Below are positions 38,326 to 47,466 of a DNA stretch of 64,000 bases, piece by piece; the stretch's first letter is position 1; the number at the start of each line of letters is the position of its first letter. Location of the stretch: positions 1,178,001 through 1,242,000 of the forward strand of contig NZ_CP053848.1 in NCBI RefSeq assembly GCF_013201605.1. The letters run 5' to 3'. Under the pieces are notes generated by a model. The model did not search any database and was not told the DNA's origin. It saw nothing but the letters and a program-made list of their open reading frames with translations. Source of the stretch: Campylobacter ornithocola. GTDB taxonomy: Bacteria; Campylobacterota; Campylobacteria; Campylobacterales; Campylobacteraceae. The translations under genes and the position numbers were made by a program.

Positions 38326-40407
38326 TTAAAAATACACCCCACCACTTAAATATAATTTCATTCTATGATCATCATCGTATTTATACTGATGTAATGCTCT
38401 TGCTGCATCAAGTTTTATATAATATGCATTATTCTTATTATAAAGTATTTGTAAACCCACTGCATCTAAAAAATGCTCATCTGCTAATCTACTTCCTGAG
38501 TCTTTTTCATACCAAGCATAACCTATATCATAAAAAGGTGTAAAATAAAAATTCGTATTTGGTATATTTATTCTTATACCAAAGTTAGCTACTATGGTAT
38601 TATCTCCATCACCTTCTCCATTATCATAAGCTCTTACTCCATAAGCTCCACCTAAAGATGAACTTTCAGAAGAATCTAGTTCAAAATTCCCTAATACCTT
38701 TTGATAGTTTATATTTAAAGTATGAGTAATGTATTCATTAATACTATAATAATTATTCAAACTAGCATTGAGTTTTCTAAACCAACCAAAGCCATTACCA
38801 TCACTTTTAGATGTATCTCCAAATATAGTAGTGCCATCATCATTAACTTTACCTATACTTATCTTAGCACTATAACTTAGGGTATTATTTTCAAAGCCTC
38901 TAAATAAACCTTCTAAACCCATACTACCTACATTAGAATGTTTATCTATACTATAATCATCAAATATATTTGAAAAAGGTTCATCTTTTAATATCTTATG
39001 ATAAATACTAGAAGTAAAGTATAAAGATGAATTTGTATTTATCCATACAGGATAAGAAAAGTCTATACCAAAATTTCTAGAAGTACCACTAAAGCCAACT
39101 TCTTTATAATCTCCACCTAAAGAATAAGATCCTTGAGAAATACTTGGAGTAATTTTTAAATTTCCTAAAAAGAAAGTATAACTAGCTCCATAGTTGATTT
39201 GTTTTTCATCACTTGATTGTAAGTAAAAATTATAATAATCTCCCATATTTAATATAGAATTAAATCCCATACTAATACCAGCTCTATATTCTCCTGCACT
39301 CTTAATACCATAATTATCACTATATAATAATACATTAGCCTTAGTATCAGGTTCTACTTCTATAAGTATATCAGTTTCTCCTACATTCTCTCCTGCTTGT
39401 AAACCTGCTAGGGTATTTAGTCCATACATTTCATTGACTTTATACACACTATCTTCTATTAATTTAGTAGAGATGATTTTACCTTTGATTTTTTCATTAA
39501 GCTTACTTTCTATGAAGTGATCTTTTATAGTAGTTTTATTTTTTATTATATATTTGCCTAATACTCCTAAAGAAATATTAATTTGAATATTTTTTCCATC
39601 AAATTCTTGTTGAGGAATATAAGCTGTTGCTGCAGGATAGCCATTAACTTGAAAATAATAAGCAATGATATTAGATATATCTTGTAAATCTTGCAAGCTA
39701 AATCTTTTAGCATTAAACTCACTCACTAAGCTTTGTAAATCTTCTTCTTTAATACCTAGCTTTTTAAAGCTAGTGTTTTTATTAGTAAGAACAAAGTGAT
39801 ATTTAATCATAGGCTTTGTAGTGGAGTTAGTAGAATTATTTATATTGCTTGTATTAGTGGTTTGATTGTTTGAGTTAGTGTTACTTGTTGTATGGTTAGC
39901 TTTATTATTAGAGGTATTGGTTTGATTATTTGAATTAGTATTATTAGTATTATTTTCTTTACTAGTATTGTTAGTTTTTTCATTAGTAGTAGTATTTATA
40001 TTAGTATTGTTTTCTTTACTAGTTGTATTATTAGTATTATCTTTTGCACTAGTATTAACTTCTTTATTTGAGTTAATAGTGTTATTAGTTTTTTTATTAG
40101 TATTATCATTAGTAGAACTAGTATTAGTTAAATTAGTTTGATTATTACTAGCTTCCTCTTCTTGTCTTAGTTTTTCTTTTAATTGTTCTTTTTTTTCTTC
40201 TAAAACCTTTTTAGCTTCTTGGGCTTTTTCATAATCATCTTTGGTTTTTAGATTTTCTTTTATGGCTTTGTTTTGAGGGAGGTTTTTATCAGGGGATAAT
40301 TCTATAACCTTTTCTATATCATTTTTAGCTATGATAATAGAACCTTCATTATTATTAGCATAGACTAAAGAACTAATTGCTATAGTAGTAAATAAGAGTT
40401 TTTTCAT
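38326..40407 (-). CDS. Two-partner secretion outer-membrane transporter (TpsB, FhaC/ShlB family)
   Basis: A 693-residue protein: signal peptide (MKKLLFTTIAISSLVYA), a Lys/Glu coiled coil (about 44-86), an unusual Asn/Thr/Ser linker (87-198), then POTRA domains (about 200-355) and a 16-strand barrel ending in the aromatic G-G-V-Y-F. The family motif V-R-G-Y appears as G-V-R-A-Y near residue 588, in the loop that plugs the pore. It should export the TpsA protein encoded 147 bases upstream. Gene order is passenger-like gene, tpsA, tpsB. Confidence 0.88.
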   Translation of the reverse strand: MKKLLFTTIAISSLVYANNNEGSIIIAKNDIEKVIELSPDKNLPQNKAIKENLKTKDDYEKAQEAKKVLEEKKEQLKEKLRQEEEASNNQTNLTNTSSTNDNTNKKTNNTINSNKEVNTSAKDNTNNTTSKENNTNINTTTNEKTNNTSKENNTNNTNSNNQTNTSNNKANHTTSNTNSNNQTTNTSNINNSTNSTTKPMIKYHFVLTNKNTSFKKLGIKEEDLQSLVSEFNAKRFSLQDLQDISNIIAYYFQVNGYPAATAYIPQQEFDGKNIQINISLGVLGKYIIKNKTTIKDHFIESKLNEKIKGKIISTKLIEDSVYKVNEMYGLNTLAGLQAGENVGETDILIEVEPDTKANVLLYSDNYGIKSAGEYRAGISMGFNSILNMGDYYNFYLQSSDEKQINYGASYTFFLGNLKITPSISQGSYSLGGDYKEVGFSGTSRNFGIDFSYPVWINTNSSLYFTSSIYHKILKDEPFSNIFDDYSIDKHSNVGSMGLEGLFRGFENNTLSYSAKISIGKVNDDGTTIFGDTSKSDGNGFGWFRKLNASLNNYYSINEYITHTLNINYQKVLGNFELDSSESSSLGGAYGVRAYDNGEGDGDNTIVANFGIRINIPNTNFYFTPFYDIGYAWYEKDSGSRLADEHFLDAVGLQILYNKNNAYYIKLDAARALHQYKYDDDHRMKLYLSGGVYF
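39814..40149 (-). repeat. Low-complexity Asn/Thr/Ser repeat region in tpsB
   Basis: Codes for residues 87-198, almost only N, T and S with scattered K and E. Units recur, such as TSKENNTN at 129 and 148 and TNSNNQT near 157 and 177. The matching DNA stretches are near-identical, so length change by recombination or slippage is possible. Confidence 0.8.
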
Positions 40408-40554
40408 AATGGTTTTTCCTTAATTTTTTATTTTTATTTATTTTTTTCTTAATTTGGCTTTTATATTTGTATAGATTAATCACAATATTGTTTAATGCAA
40501 GTATTTATTCATACTCATTATTATTGCTAGGATAGTTATATCCTAGCAAAGTGT

Positions 40555-43407
40555 TTATAATCCTCCAACCACACAAGGATTCATAGTTTTATAATTATCA
40601 CTTACTATGCAGGTTTTACCTTTTTGATTCATAGAAGCTTCTTCTATTTCTTCTTGTTCTTCCTCATCATCTATGGCTTCATTACCTATAGAGTTAAAAG
40701 TAGAACTTTGTTCAAAGCTTAAAGAAAAATCTGGTTTATTATCTATTGGTGGCTCAACTGGATCAATAGGTTTATCTGGTATATCTATTTCACCACTACC
40801 ATTGTTATTATCTTTAATAGAAGCTAAAATAGGATAAGGTATTTTAATAGCTGATAATTCTCCTTCAACAATAAAATGTCCGTTAGATTTATCCTTTGCT
40901 TGTGCTTGTAGATTATTAAAGCCTTTAATTAATTCTTCTATAGTTTTAGTTTCACCTTGTGCTTGAGCTATTAAAGCAAATAATTCATTGCTAATATCTT
41001 TAAAAGCTTGATCGTTTTTATTTGCTAAACCTTTATTGATTAATTCTACATATTTATTATAAGCTAAGGCTAATTCATTAAGTTGATTATAATAATCTTG
41101 CTTATTGAAATTCTCATTAGCTTTGTTGATTGAATTTACTAAAGGTTTTAACTTTTCATTGATAAAAGCTAAAAGTTCTGCTTTATTGTTTTTAAATTTA
41201 TCATACTTAGAATAAGCTGTTTTATAATCATTATGGAATTTTTCCAATATATCTTTCATACCTTCTTGACCATATAAAGCTTCTAAGAAAGATATACTTT
41301 GAATGATACTTTCATTTAGGCCATGAATTTTATCAAGATCTTTTATATCTACCCAGTAATTTCCTGCAAATATTTCATCAAGCCATTGGTTTAAATCTTC
41401 TTTGCTAATTACATCATCACTACCTAAAACAACATCAGAATCATTTGGGTTATCAGGGTTGGTTGGTGGGGTTGGTGGGGTTGGTTTTTCTATAGTATTT
41501 GCCTTAGATAAAAAGTCTTTATAAACACTTTCTTGAGTATTATCATTATAGGTGTGGATGTTGAATTTATTCCAGTTATATTGATCAGCAGTTGCGTTGG
41601 TTAAATCGTTTTCATGGTGGTAGATGTGGATGTTGGTGGCATTATTGAATATACCTCCATCTCCAGAAAATTTTCCATGATCATTTAAATTTGATTTAAT
41701 AATCGCACCAGGTTTAAAATATATGTATATATTTTTAACACCTGAAGTACTAAAAAATCCACCAAAGCCACCTGCACCTGTACAACATGAACCAGAAGGA
41801 AATAAATCATCAGCGATTATACTTCCTAAATTGTATATAGAAATATTGTTAAATTCTCCGTTTTCACTATTCCCTACAAAACCACCTACATTTGAATCAT
41901 CCGTAGATGTTGCTTGTATAACCCCTATGTTATTTAAAGAAATATTAGAAAAAATATCATGATTTTTCGTAATATGAGAATATAGTTGTGTCCCCACAAA
42001 ACCACCTACAGAACAATGATCAGTATTACAATTAATACTACTTATATTATTTAAAGAAATATTAGAAAAAGAAACTCCACCTTGAGCTAACCCCACAAAA
42101 CCACCTACATGCGGACTTCCAGAAATACCGCCATCAACCTTAATCCCTCCACCCATATAATCAACATTGATATTTTTAATACTAATCGGATTTTCTCTTA
42201 TCGTAATATAGCCAAATATACCTACACTACCAGGCTTATTATCTAGTTTAGTTGCATCTATATTAATATTTTTAAGTGTAAAGCCTTGTCCATCAAAGTT
42301 TTTATTGAATAAATTTTCTAAGCCATAACCAACTATCATATTAGTATATTCATTAGCTTGTTTTTGTCCATCATTATTTAAGTCTATCCAATAGTTCGCA
42401 TAGTTTTGACCAGTGCATACACCATTTTTACAATTAGCTCCAAAATCAATATCATTAGTAAGTTTAAAAGTATTACCTAATACATTAGTTCTAAATTCTT
42501 CACTCTCATTCCACCCTTTAGCAAAGTGCCACCAGTCTACATCAGAACCTATGCTAATGTATTGATTATATGTTTTATCCATTATACCTTTAGTAGTAAA
42601 TACAATATCATTATATTTTTTTGTAGGATTATAGTAATATCCTGTAGCACTTAAATAAGCAATTCCTTTATTTTTTGCATCAGTAGTTAGGTTTTTAGAA
42701 TTTATAGTAGAAATATCTACATAAACTTCATTACCTTTTAAAGTTATATCATCTGCTGTAATTTGATTAAATTTTATCTTATTGTTTTTATTATCATAAC
42801 TAGTATCAGCACTTAACATTACTTTATTACCTTGTAAAGTAATGTTTTTAGCATTGATATTACCCATATTAACTACATTACCACCATTTGGTTTTGGTTT
42901 AAATATAGGGGAAAAGCTTAAACCGTCATCAAAGCTTTTTAAATTAGCAAATGCTTTCATATCATTATCACTCATAGATGAAGTAGAAGCCACAAAGCGA
43001 TTAGCATTGATGATAGATCCACTTTTTTCTATAATAACCCCATTAGGATTAATTAAAAAGACATTATTACCACCTGCATTTAATACACCTTCTATGGTAG
43101 ATTTACTTGTTCCATGAGCAATGTTTAGGTAGTTTTGTCCTTGACCTTTAAAATTTACACTTTCACCCTTATTTATACTAAAACCACCACCCCATTGGAT
43201 AACATGGCTATTTTTATTTGGTGTTTTACCTGTGATATCAATAGTGTTTTTACCAGTATTTTTATCAAAGTATGGACCAGATATAGTTCCACTAGTCCCA
43301 TGAGTAAATTTACCTCCACTAGGTAAAGCCATTAGTGGAGAAAAAAGCATTGATACTGTTATACCTGAGAGTATGATATGATTTGAGAGTTTATGATGTG
43401 CTTTCAT
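40555..43407 (-). CDS. Two-partner secretion exoprotein (TpsA), filamentous haemagglutinin-like
   Basis: A 950-residue exoprotein. Signal peptide to about residue 27 (PLMALPSG), then a TPS/haemagglutination domain to about 160 with N-I-A-H-G, L-I-N-P-N-G-V-I and N-A-N-R-F-V-A-S-T. Three GLUG-like V-G-G-F-V-G repeats lie near 433, 469 and 507. An EF-hand-like loop D-L-N-N-D-G-Q-K-Q-A-N-E lies near 350. A Pro-rich hinge near 640 leads to a helical region (680-860), an acidic stretch and a C-terminal C-x11-C loop (Cys933, Cys945). Probably a surface adhesin exported by the adjacent TpsB. Confidence 0.85.
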   Translation of the reverse strand: MKAHHKLSNHIILSGITVSMLFSPLMALPSGGKFTHGTSGTISGPYFDKNTGKNTIDITGKTPNKNSHVIQWGGGFSINKGESVNFKGQGQNYLNIAHGTSKSTIEGVLNAGGNNVFLINPNGVIIEKSGSIINANRFVASTSSMSDNDMKAFANLKSFDDGLSFSPIFKPKPNGGNVVNMGNINAKNITLQGNKVMLSADTSYDNKNNKIKFNQITADDITLKGNEVYVDISTINSKNLTTDAKNKGIAYLSATGYYYNPTKKYNDIVFTTKGIMDKTYNQYISIGSDVDWWHFAKGWNESEEFRTNVLGNTFKLTNDIDFGANCKNGVCTGQNYANYWIDLNNDGQKQANEYTNMIVGYGLENLFNKNFDGQGFTLKNINIDATKLDNKPGSVGIFGYITIRENPISIKNINVDYMGGGIKVDGGISGSPHVGGFVGLAQGGVSFSNISLNNISSINCNTDHCSVGGFVGTQLYSHITKNHDIFSNISLNNIGVIQATSTDDSNVGGFVGNSENGEFNNISIYNLGSIIADDLFPSGSCCTGAGGFGGFFSTSGVKNIYIYFKPGAIIKSNLNDHGKFSGDGGIFNNATNIHIYHHENDLTNATADQYNWNKFNIHTYNDNTQESVYKDFLSKANTIEKPTPPTPPTNPDNPNDSDVVLGSDDVISKEDLNQWLDEIFAGNYWVDIKDLDKIHGLNESIIQSISFLEALYGQEGMKDILEKFHNDYKTAYSKYDKFKNNKAELLAFINEKLKPLVNSINKANENFNKQDYYNQLNELALAYNKYVELINKGLANKNDQAFKDISNELFALIAQAQGETKTIEELIKGFNNLQAQAKDKSNGHFIVEGELSAIKIPYPILASIKDNNNGSGEIDIPDKPIDPVEPPIDNKPDFSLSFEQSSTFNSIGNEAIDDEEEQEEIEEASMNQKGKTCIVSDNYKTMNPCVVGGL

Positions 43408-43437
43408 GATATATCCTTATTGTTTTTATTTTTGTTT

Positions 43438-46047
43438 TTAATTTAAATTCACTACTATGCTTTTTGCATCTTTACTTGCACTTAGAGTGTATTTAGCCTT
43501 TTGAACCTTTGCTTTAATGTTTTTATGTAAGCTTTGATTGTTTTTAGTGATAATGTCTAATAAGCTTTGTAAATCTTTTTGATCTAGTTGTTTATTATCC
43601 TCATTTATAAAGCCTTTTTCACTTTGCATTAGAATAAAGCTTTTATTTTTTATATTATTGTTGGTATAAACATTAATAGAAGTTTTTTCACTTAAATTAA
43701 TAGCTTCATTAGCACTTAAATAATTCTTTGTATCATCTTTTAAGATAAAGCTATAATGATCAAAGTTATTTACTAGCTTTGCACTGATATTAGTATTTAA
43801 ATAAAGATGATTATTAGTATTGTTTTTATGCTTTATGGCTTTTGGAGTAAAACCATTATCAGTTTGGGTTTGTAAAAAGCTACCTGCTAATATATCTATT
43901 TTAGTATTATTAAATATATTAGTATTACCACTTAAATATAAAGTATTATTATAGCTTTTATCATTTTCACTATATACACCAGAAGCACTTATAATAATAG
44001 CTTCATTGTTTTTATACTCATCTATATTTAAATTAGCTATATGGATATAATTATCATGAGTATTTTTAGCTATACCTGCACTAATTAATACCCTACCTTC
44101 TCTTTTATCAGAAGCTGTACCTAGTGCTAAATTTGTAAAGCTAATATTATTATTAGCACTTTCTTCTTTAGCACTAATAACATATACATTATCATAAGCA
44201 GCACTTGAATAATCTTTAATGTTTAAAGTATTATCTAAAGCGTTTTCATTAGCTCTTAAAATGATTTTAGAACCCTTATCTATATTAGAAGCATTAGATA
44301 AAGATTGAACTAAATCATAATTAATGGTATTTTTTTCTAAATTATTTGCTTCTATAATAGTGGTTAGGTTTCTAGCTGATTTTACTTCTTTTAAATTAAT
44401 AATATTATCACTTGCTGTTTGTGCATAATAGTCTTTATTATCTAAAGTAGTTTTACTAACTCCATAAATATATAAAGGTATAGATACATTAGATGAGCTT
44501 AGATTAATTTTATTATTATCTGCTTTTCCACTTAATACCTTAGCTGCTGTGATTGAAATTTTATCTTGATAGTTTTCTACTACACTTTCTTGGGTTAAAT
44601 CCCCTTTTATATTCACACTATTTCTACTAGCACCCTTACTAGCATAAGCTCCATAAAGATTAAATTCATTCTCTCCAGTAAAATTAGCATTAATCTCAAA
44701 AGGTTTTTTAAGATTTATATTAATCTTATTATCATTAGCATAGCCATTACTTGCAAATCCTGCATAAAAGTCTAAGAGTGCTTTTACTTCTATATTAGTA
44801 TTTAGAGCAAGTAAGGTTTGTAAGTCTTTAACTTCTATAGTATTTTTATGAGCATTACCTTGAGTGATCTTACCTCCATAGATTTCTCCATTTAATACAG
44901 CATTATAAGCTAATGGGGTATTTTTAGTATCTACTCTTAAATCTAGTTTTAAATCATTGATTAAGGTGGTGTTTTCACTAACTTGGTAGTTTTGATTATT
45001 ATTTACATCAACAAAGGCTCCACCTAAATGTGTAGCAGCTGATGTTGAATAAGCTCCACTTGGTCCATGAACTACTAAAGAAGCTCCATCTATAATGAGT
45101 TTGTTTTTATTAGCATTAGCATTGTAGCTCATAGCACCTAAAATATGAGTCATTCTCTCATCAAAAATACTCTCTCCTAAAGCACCTTGTCTATAAGGAG
45201 TAGTATGAAAGTCTATCTTTACTCCTTTGTTTAATATAACACTATTATTATTAGTATTAGCATCCACTCCAAAAGCACCTACTACATAAGGAGCACCATT
45301 TAAAACTAAGGTATAAGTGTTTTCAACACCCATATTCACATAAGCATCTTTTAAATAATTTAAAGTATTATTACTAGCTTCACCCTTTCTTGCTATAGCT
45401 GGGGTAATTAAAAAATTATATTTATTATCTAAACCTGTAGCTTTAGGATTCATTACTTCTTTATTAGTAGGTTTTAAATAATATATAGAAGATAATTCTC
45501 CTGCTTTTAATGTTAGGGTATTATTATTAGCTTTAGCATTAAAGGTATAAGCTGAAACTAAAAAAGGTATATAGCTTATTTGATTAATGCTATTATTAGC
45601 AGAATATGCTCCATGAAAGCCATTTACTACAAAGATATCTTCTTTTATATTTGGAGTAAGTATTTCTTGTTTTAATCTCATATCACTAAAGTTCATATGT
45701 TTTGATTTGGGATTATCATAGATTAAAGTGATATTAGAAAGATTTTTATTAGTAGCTAATTGACCATAGAAGTTTTTACCATTTAAAAACTTATAAGTAT
45801 CATTAGTATTATCATATACACTTTCATCATTAAAACCATGTTTTTTAATAACATAAGCTTTTAAAGTATTATCATAAGTAGCTTGTGTGGCTGCATTTAA
45901 AGAACTTAGTGATAAAATAGTTAGTAAAGAAAGTTTTAAAAGTTTAGAATGTTTATAAGATTTAAAAAGATTTAAACTTAAAGAGTGTAAGTTAAAACGA
46001 AAATTATCGTATCCCCCCCCCATAGGGTGCAATGTGACTTTAGACAT
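43438..46047 (-). CDS. Large phase-variable surface or secreted protein, passenger-like, no beta-barrel seen
   Basis: An 869-residue protein starting at the ATG at 46047 with AAAGGA upstream (a TTG at 46062 is less likely). An extended leader (residues 1-50) begins MSKVTLHPMGGGYDN, has a basic stretch and a hydrophobic core (LKLSLLTILSLSSLNAA), and contains Gly-Gly-Gly encoded by a G9 tract. The rest is a beta-helix-like array of short Asn-rich repeats, like autotransporter passengers, without cysteines. It ends at S-I-V-V-N-L-N with no C-terminal barrel. TpsA starts 30 bases downstream. Export route unknown; truncation of an autotransporter is possible. Confidence 0.72.
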   Translation of the reverse strand: MSKVTLHPMGGGYDNFRFNLHSLSLNLFKSYKHSKLLKLSLLTILSLSSLNAATQATYDNTLKAYVIKKHGFNDESVYDNTNDTYKFLNGKNFYGQLATNKNLSNITLIYDNPKSKHMNFSDMRLKQEILTPNIKEDIFVVNGFHGAYSANNSINQISYIPFLVSAYTFNAKANNNTLTLKAGELSSIYYLKPTNKEVMNPKATGLDNKYNFLITPAIARKGEASNNTLNYLKDAYVNMGVENTYTLVLNGAPYVVGAFGVDANTNNNSVILNKGVKIDFHTTPYRQGALGESIFDERMTHILGAMSYNANANKNKLIIDGASLVVHGPSGAYSTSAATHLGGAFVDVNNNQNYQVSENTTLINDLKLDLRVDTKNTPLAYNAVLNGEIYGGKITQGNAHKNTIEVKDLQTLLALNTNIEVKALLDFYAGFASNGYANDNKININLKKPFEINANFTGENEFNLYGAYASKGASRNSVNIKGDLTQESVVENYQDKISITAAKVLSGKADNNKINLSSSNVSIPLYIYGVSKTTLDNKDYYAQTASDNIINLKEVKSARNLTTIIEANNLEKNTINYDLVQSLSNASNIDKGSKIILRANENALDNTLNIKDYSSAAYDNVYVISAKEESANNNISFTNLALGTASDKREGRVLISAGIAKNTHDNYIHIANLNIDEYKNNEAIIISASGVYSENDKSYNNTLYLSGNTNIFNNTKIDILAGSFLQTQTDNGFTPKAIKHKNNTNNHLYLNTNISAKLVNNFDHYSFILKDDTKNYLSANEAINLSEKTSINVYTNNNIKNKSFILMQSEKGFINEDNKQLDQKDLQSLLDIITKNNQSLHKNIKAKVQKAKYTLSASKDAKSIVVNLN
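46013..46021 (-). repeat. Phase-variable G9 tract in the leader of the passenger-like protein, ON state
   Basis: Nine C on the plus strand. G9 keeps M-G-G-G-Y-D-N in frame. G10 gives a TAA after M-G-G-G-I-R, and G8 gives a stop after about 15 codons. Confidence 0.85.
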
Positions 46048-46143
46048 AAAATATCCTTTCAAAGATTAATATTAATATCTTTAATTAACTAACAGCTGTA
46101 AATTTATAAAAAAACTAGCTGATATTTCATTAATAAGTTAGAA

Positions 46144-46149
46144 ATTATA
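46144..46149 (-). promoter_or_regulatory. Candidate -10 for the surface-protein/TPS operon
   Basis: Minus-strand TATAAT in an AT-rich gap, about 97 bases before the ATG at 46047. It is the only consensus -10 seen before the operon and would give a leader of roughly 90 bases. Confidence 0.4.
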
Positions 46150-46204
46150 AATACAAAATCATAAATTTAAACTGAAATATAAATAAGAGTAAAATAGTTT
46201 TATA

Positions 46205-46432
46205 ATGAGAAATATGGGAGGGGGATATGGTGAAATAGAAATTTATGAAAGGTGGGGGTTTGAGAGTGTATTAGTATTTAGTTATAATTTTATAATTTAT
46301 TTTTTTAAAGGTATTATTGTGAGTTTTTTATGGGTTTTATTTCAAGAAAACAAACTTAAAATCATTCTTTTTTTGCTTTTTAGTATTTTTACAAGTATGT
46401 TGGGTGTGTTGGTGTTTAAAGCCAAGAACTAA
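46205..46432 (+). CDS. Small membrane ORF with an M-G-G-G-Y leader, doubtful
   Basis: A 75-codon ORF with an N-terminal M-R-N-M-G-G-G-Y-G and two hydrophobic helices in the second half. The start of the leader resembles the G-tract leader of the neighbouring surface protein, but here the tract is interrupted (GGGAGGGGGA). A ribosome site is not clear, and its end overlaps the convergent thiol-disulfide gene by 17 bases. It may be a small real gene or a remnant; I do not recognise it. Confidence 0.35.
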   Translation: MRNMGGGYGEIEIYERWGFESVLVFSYNFIIYFFKGIIVSFLWVLFQENKLKIILFLLFSIFTSMLGVLVFKAKN

Positions 46433-46907
46433 TAGATGCTTTTAAGTAAGACCATGGTTTCTCTCCTATGATTTTATCTTGAACTATTCCATCTTTAATT
46501 ATAAAAGTCGTTGGAACCGCAAAAACTTTAAATCTTTGCCATGATATATCTAACTCATCTTGCAAGAATATGATGTTTTTATAATTATATTTAGTAGCAA
46601 ATTTTTCAAATTCTTTACCTTTATCTATAGAATCAATGGCTAAAATTGTCATTTTTTTAGAATGCTCATTAGCTAATTTTTCCAAAAGTGGTAAATCTTT
46701 TAAGCAAGAAGGACAGCCTTGTTCTACAAAAGTCAAAATGATAAGATTATCAAAATCAGCTATTTCCACTTCTTTTCCTGCTAAATTTTTTGCAACAATT
46801 TCAGGGGTTTTTAACCCTACTTTTCCCCCATTTTTATTATTATCTTCAAAACAAGCACTAAAAAAAACTATACATAAACAAATTAAAAAAATATTTTTAA
46901 ATTTCAT
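46416..46907 (-). CDS. TlpA-like periplasmic thiol-disulfide lipoprotein
   Basis: A 163-residue lipoprotein with lipobox F-F-S-A-C (Cys19). The thioredoxin fold shows the redox motif E-Q-G-C-P-S-C near residue 66 and a cis-proline A-V-P-T-T near residue 130. Family members reduce periplasmic disulfides, often for cytochrome c maturation. It stands alone on the minus strand, upstream of the long gap before dctA. Confidence 0.85.
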   Translation of the reverse strand: MKFKNIFLICLCIVFFSACFEDNNKNGGKVGLKTPEIVAKNLAGKEVEIADFDNLIILTFVEQGCPSCLKDLPLLEKLANEHSKKMTILAIDSIDKGKEFEKFATKYNYKNIIFLQDELDISWQRFKVFAVPTTFIIKDGIVQDKIIGEKPWSYLKASISSWL

Positions 46908-47353
46908 TTTTATTACTCCTTGTTCTAAAGCAATCTCGATAAAAATTCTTAAATTAACTACAAGTAATCTTATGATTATTGATTTTATTTTAATTTATAA
47001 AACTTAATTTTAGTTAATACTTGTTAATAAAAACCTAAAATCATTTACCAAAGCTCCTGCTAGAATTTTTTATGCTCTAACAAATTAACTAAAATATAAA
47101 TTTTATTTTACGCAAAGCCTTAATTTCACACTAGAAAAATAAATTTATCTGTATCAAAATTAACTGCTAATAAGCAGATAAATTATTCATTTTTTACCAA
47201 AAAATATTTATTTTATCGTTTTTAAAGTCGCATTTTTATTAGTAACGTTAATTTTATTTGTTATCTAAAAATTTTTTTTGATTTTATATAAATATTATTA
47301 TTTTTACACATTAAACTATATAATAAATTACAAAAATGTTACTTTTTTTTACA

Positions 47354-47390
47354 TAATAAAGTAAAAAAATATTATTTTTTTACTTTATTA
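47354..47390. repeat. Perfect 17-bp inverted repeat upstream of dctA
   Basis: TAATAAAGTAAAAAAAT, spacer ATT, then ATTTTTTTACTTTATTA. It ends about 44 bases before the dctA -10 box. Possible roles are an operator or a hairpin; the symmetric A/T arms give no G+C-rich terminator stem. Confidence 0.7.
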
Positions 47391-47433
47391 CTCATTTTTT
47401 ATTATTTTAATTTAAAAAATAAGTTTTTCCTTG

Positions 47434-47439
47434 TATAGT
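47434..47439 (+). promoter_or_regulatory. -10 element of the dctA promoter
   Basis: TTGTATAGT, a near-consensus -10 with a TTG extension, lies 28 bases before the dctA ATG at 47467, with AAGGAA as ribosome site. It is preceded by repeated T-rich blocks. Confidence 0.5.
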
Positions 47440-47466
47440 ATATATAAAAAACATTAAGGAAATTTT

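Larger units (their letters stand above)
46908..47466. other. Long AT-rich intergenic region upstream of dctA
   Basis: About 560 bases without a convincing ORF on either strand. It holds two inverted repeats: AATTTATCTG at 47142-47151 with CAGATAAATT at 47175-47184 around a smaller CTGCT/AGCAG hairpin, and a perfect 17-bp palindrome at 47354-47390. The dctA promoter lies near its right end. It is much longer than other gaps in the window, so it may hold regulatory sites or an sRNA, but I cannot show either. Confidence 0.6.

Noticed and set aside
39814-40149. The Asn/Thr linker as a heavily N-glycosylated region for the Campylobacter PglB system
   Set aside because: PglB needs D/E-x-N-x-S/T. 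Only one site fits (E116-V-N118-T-S), so dense glycosylation is not supported.
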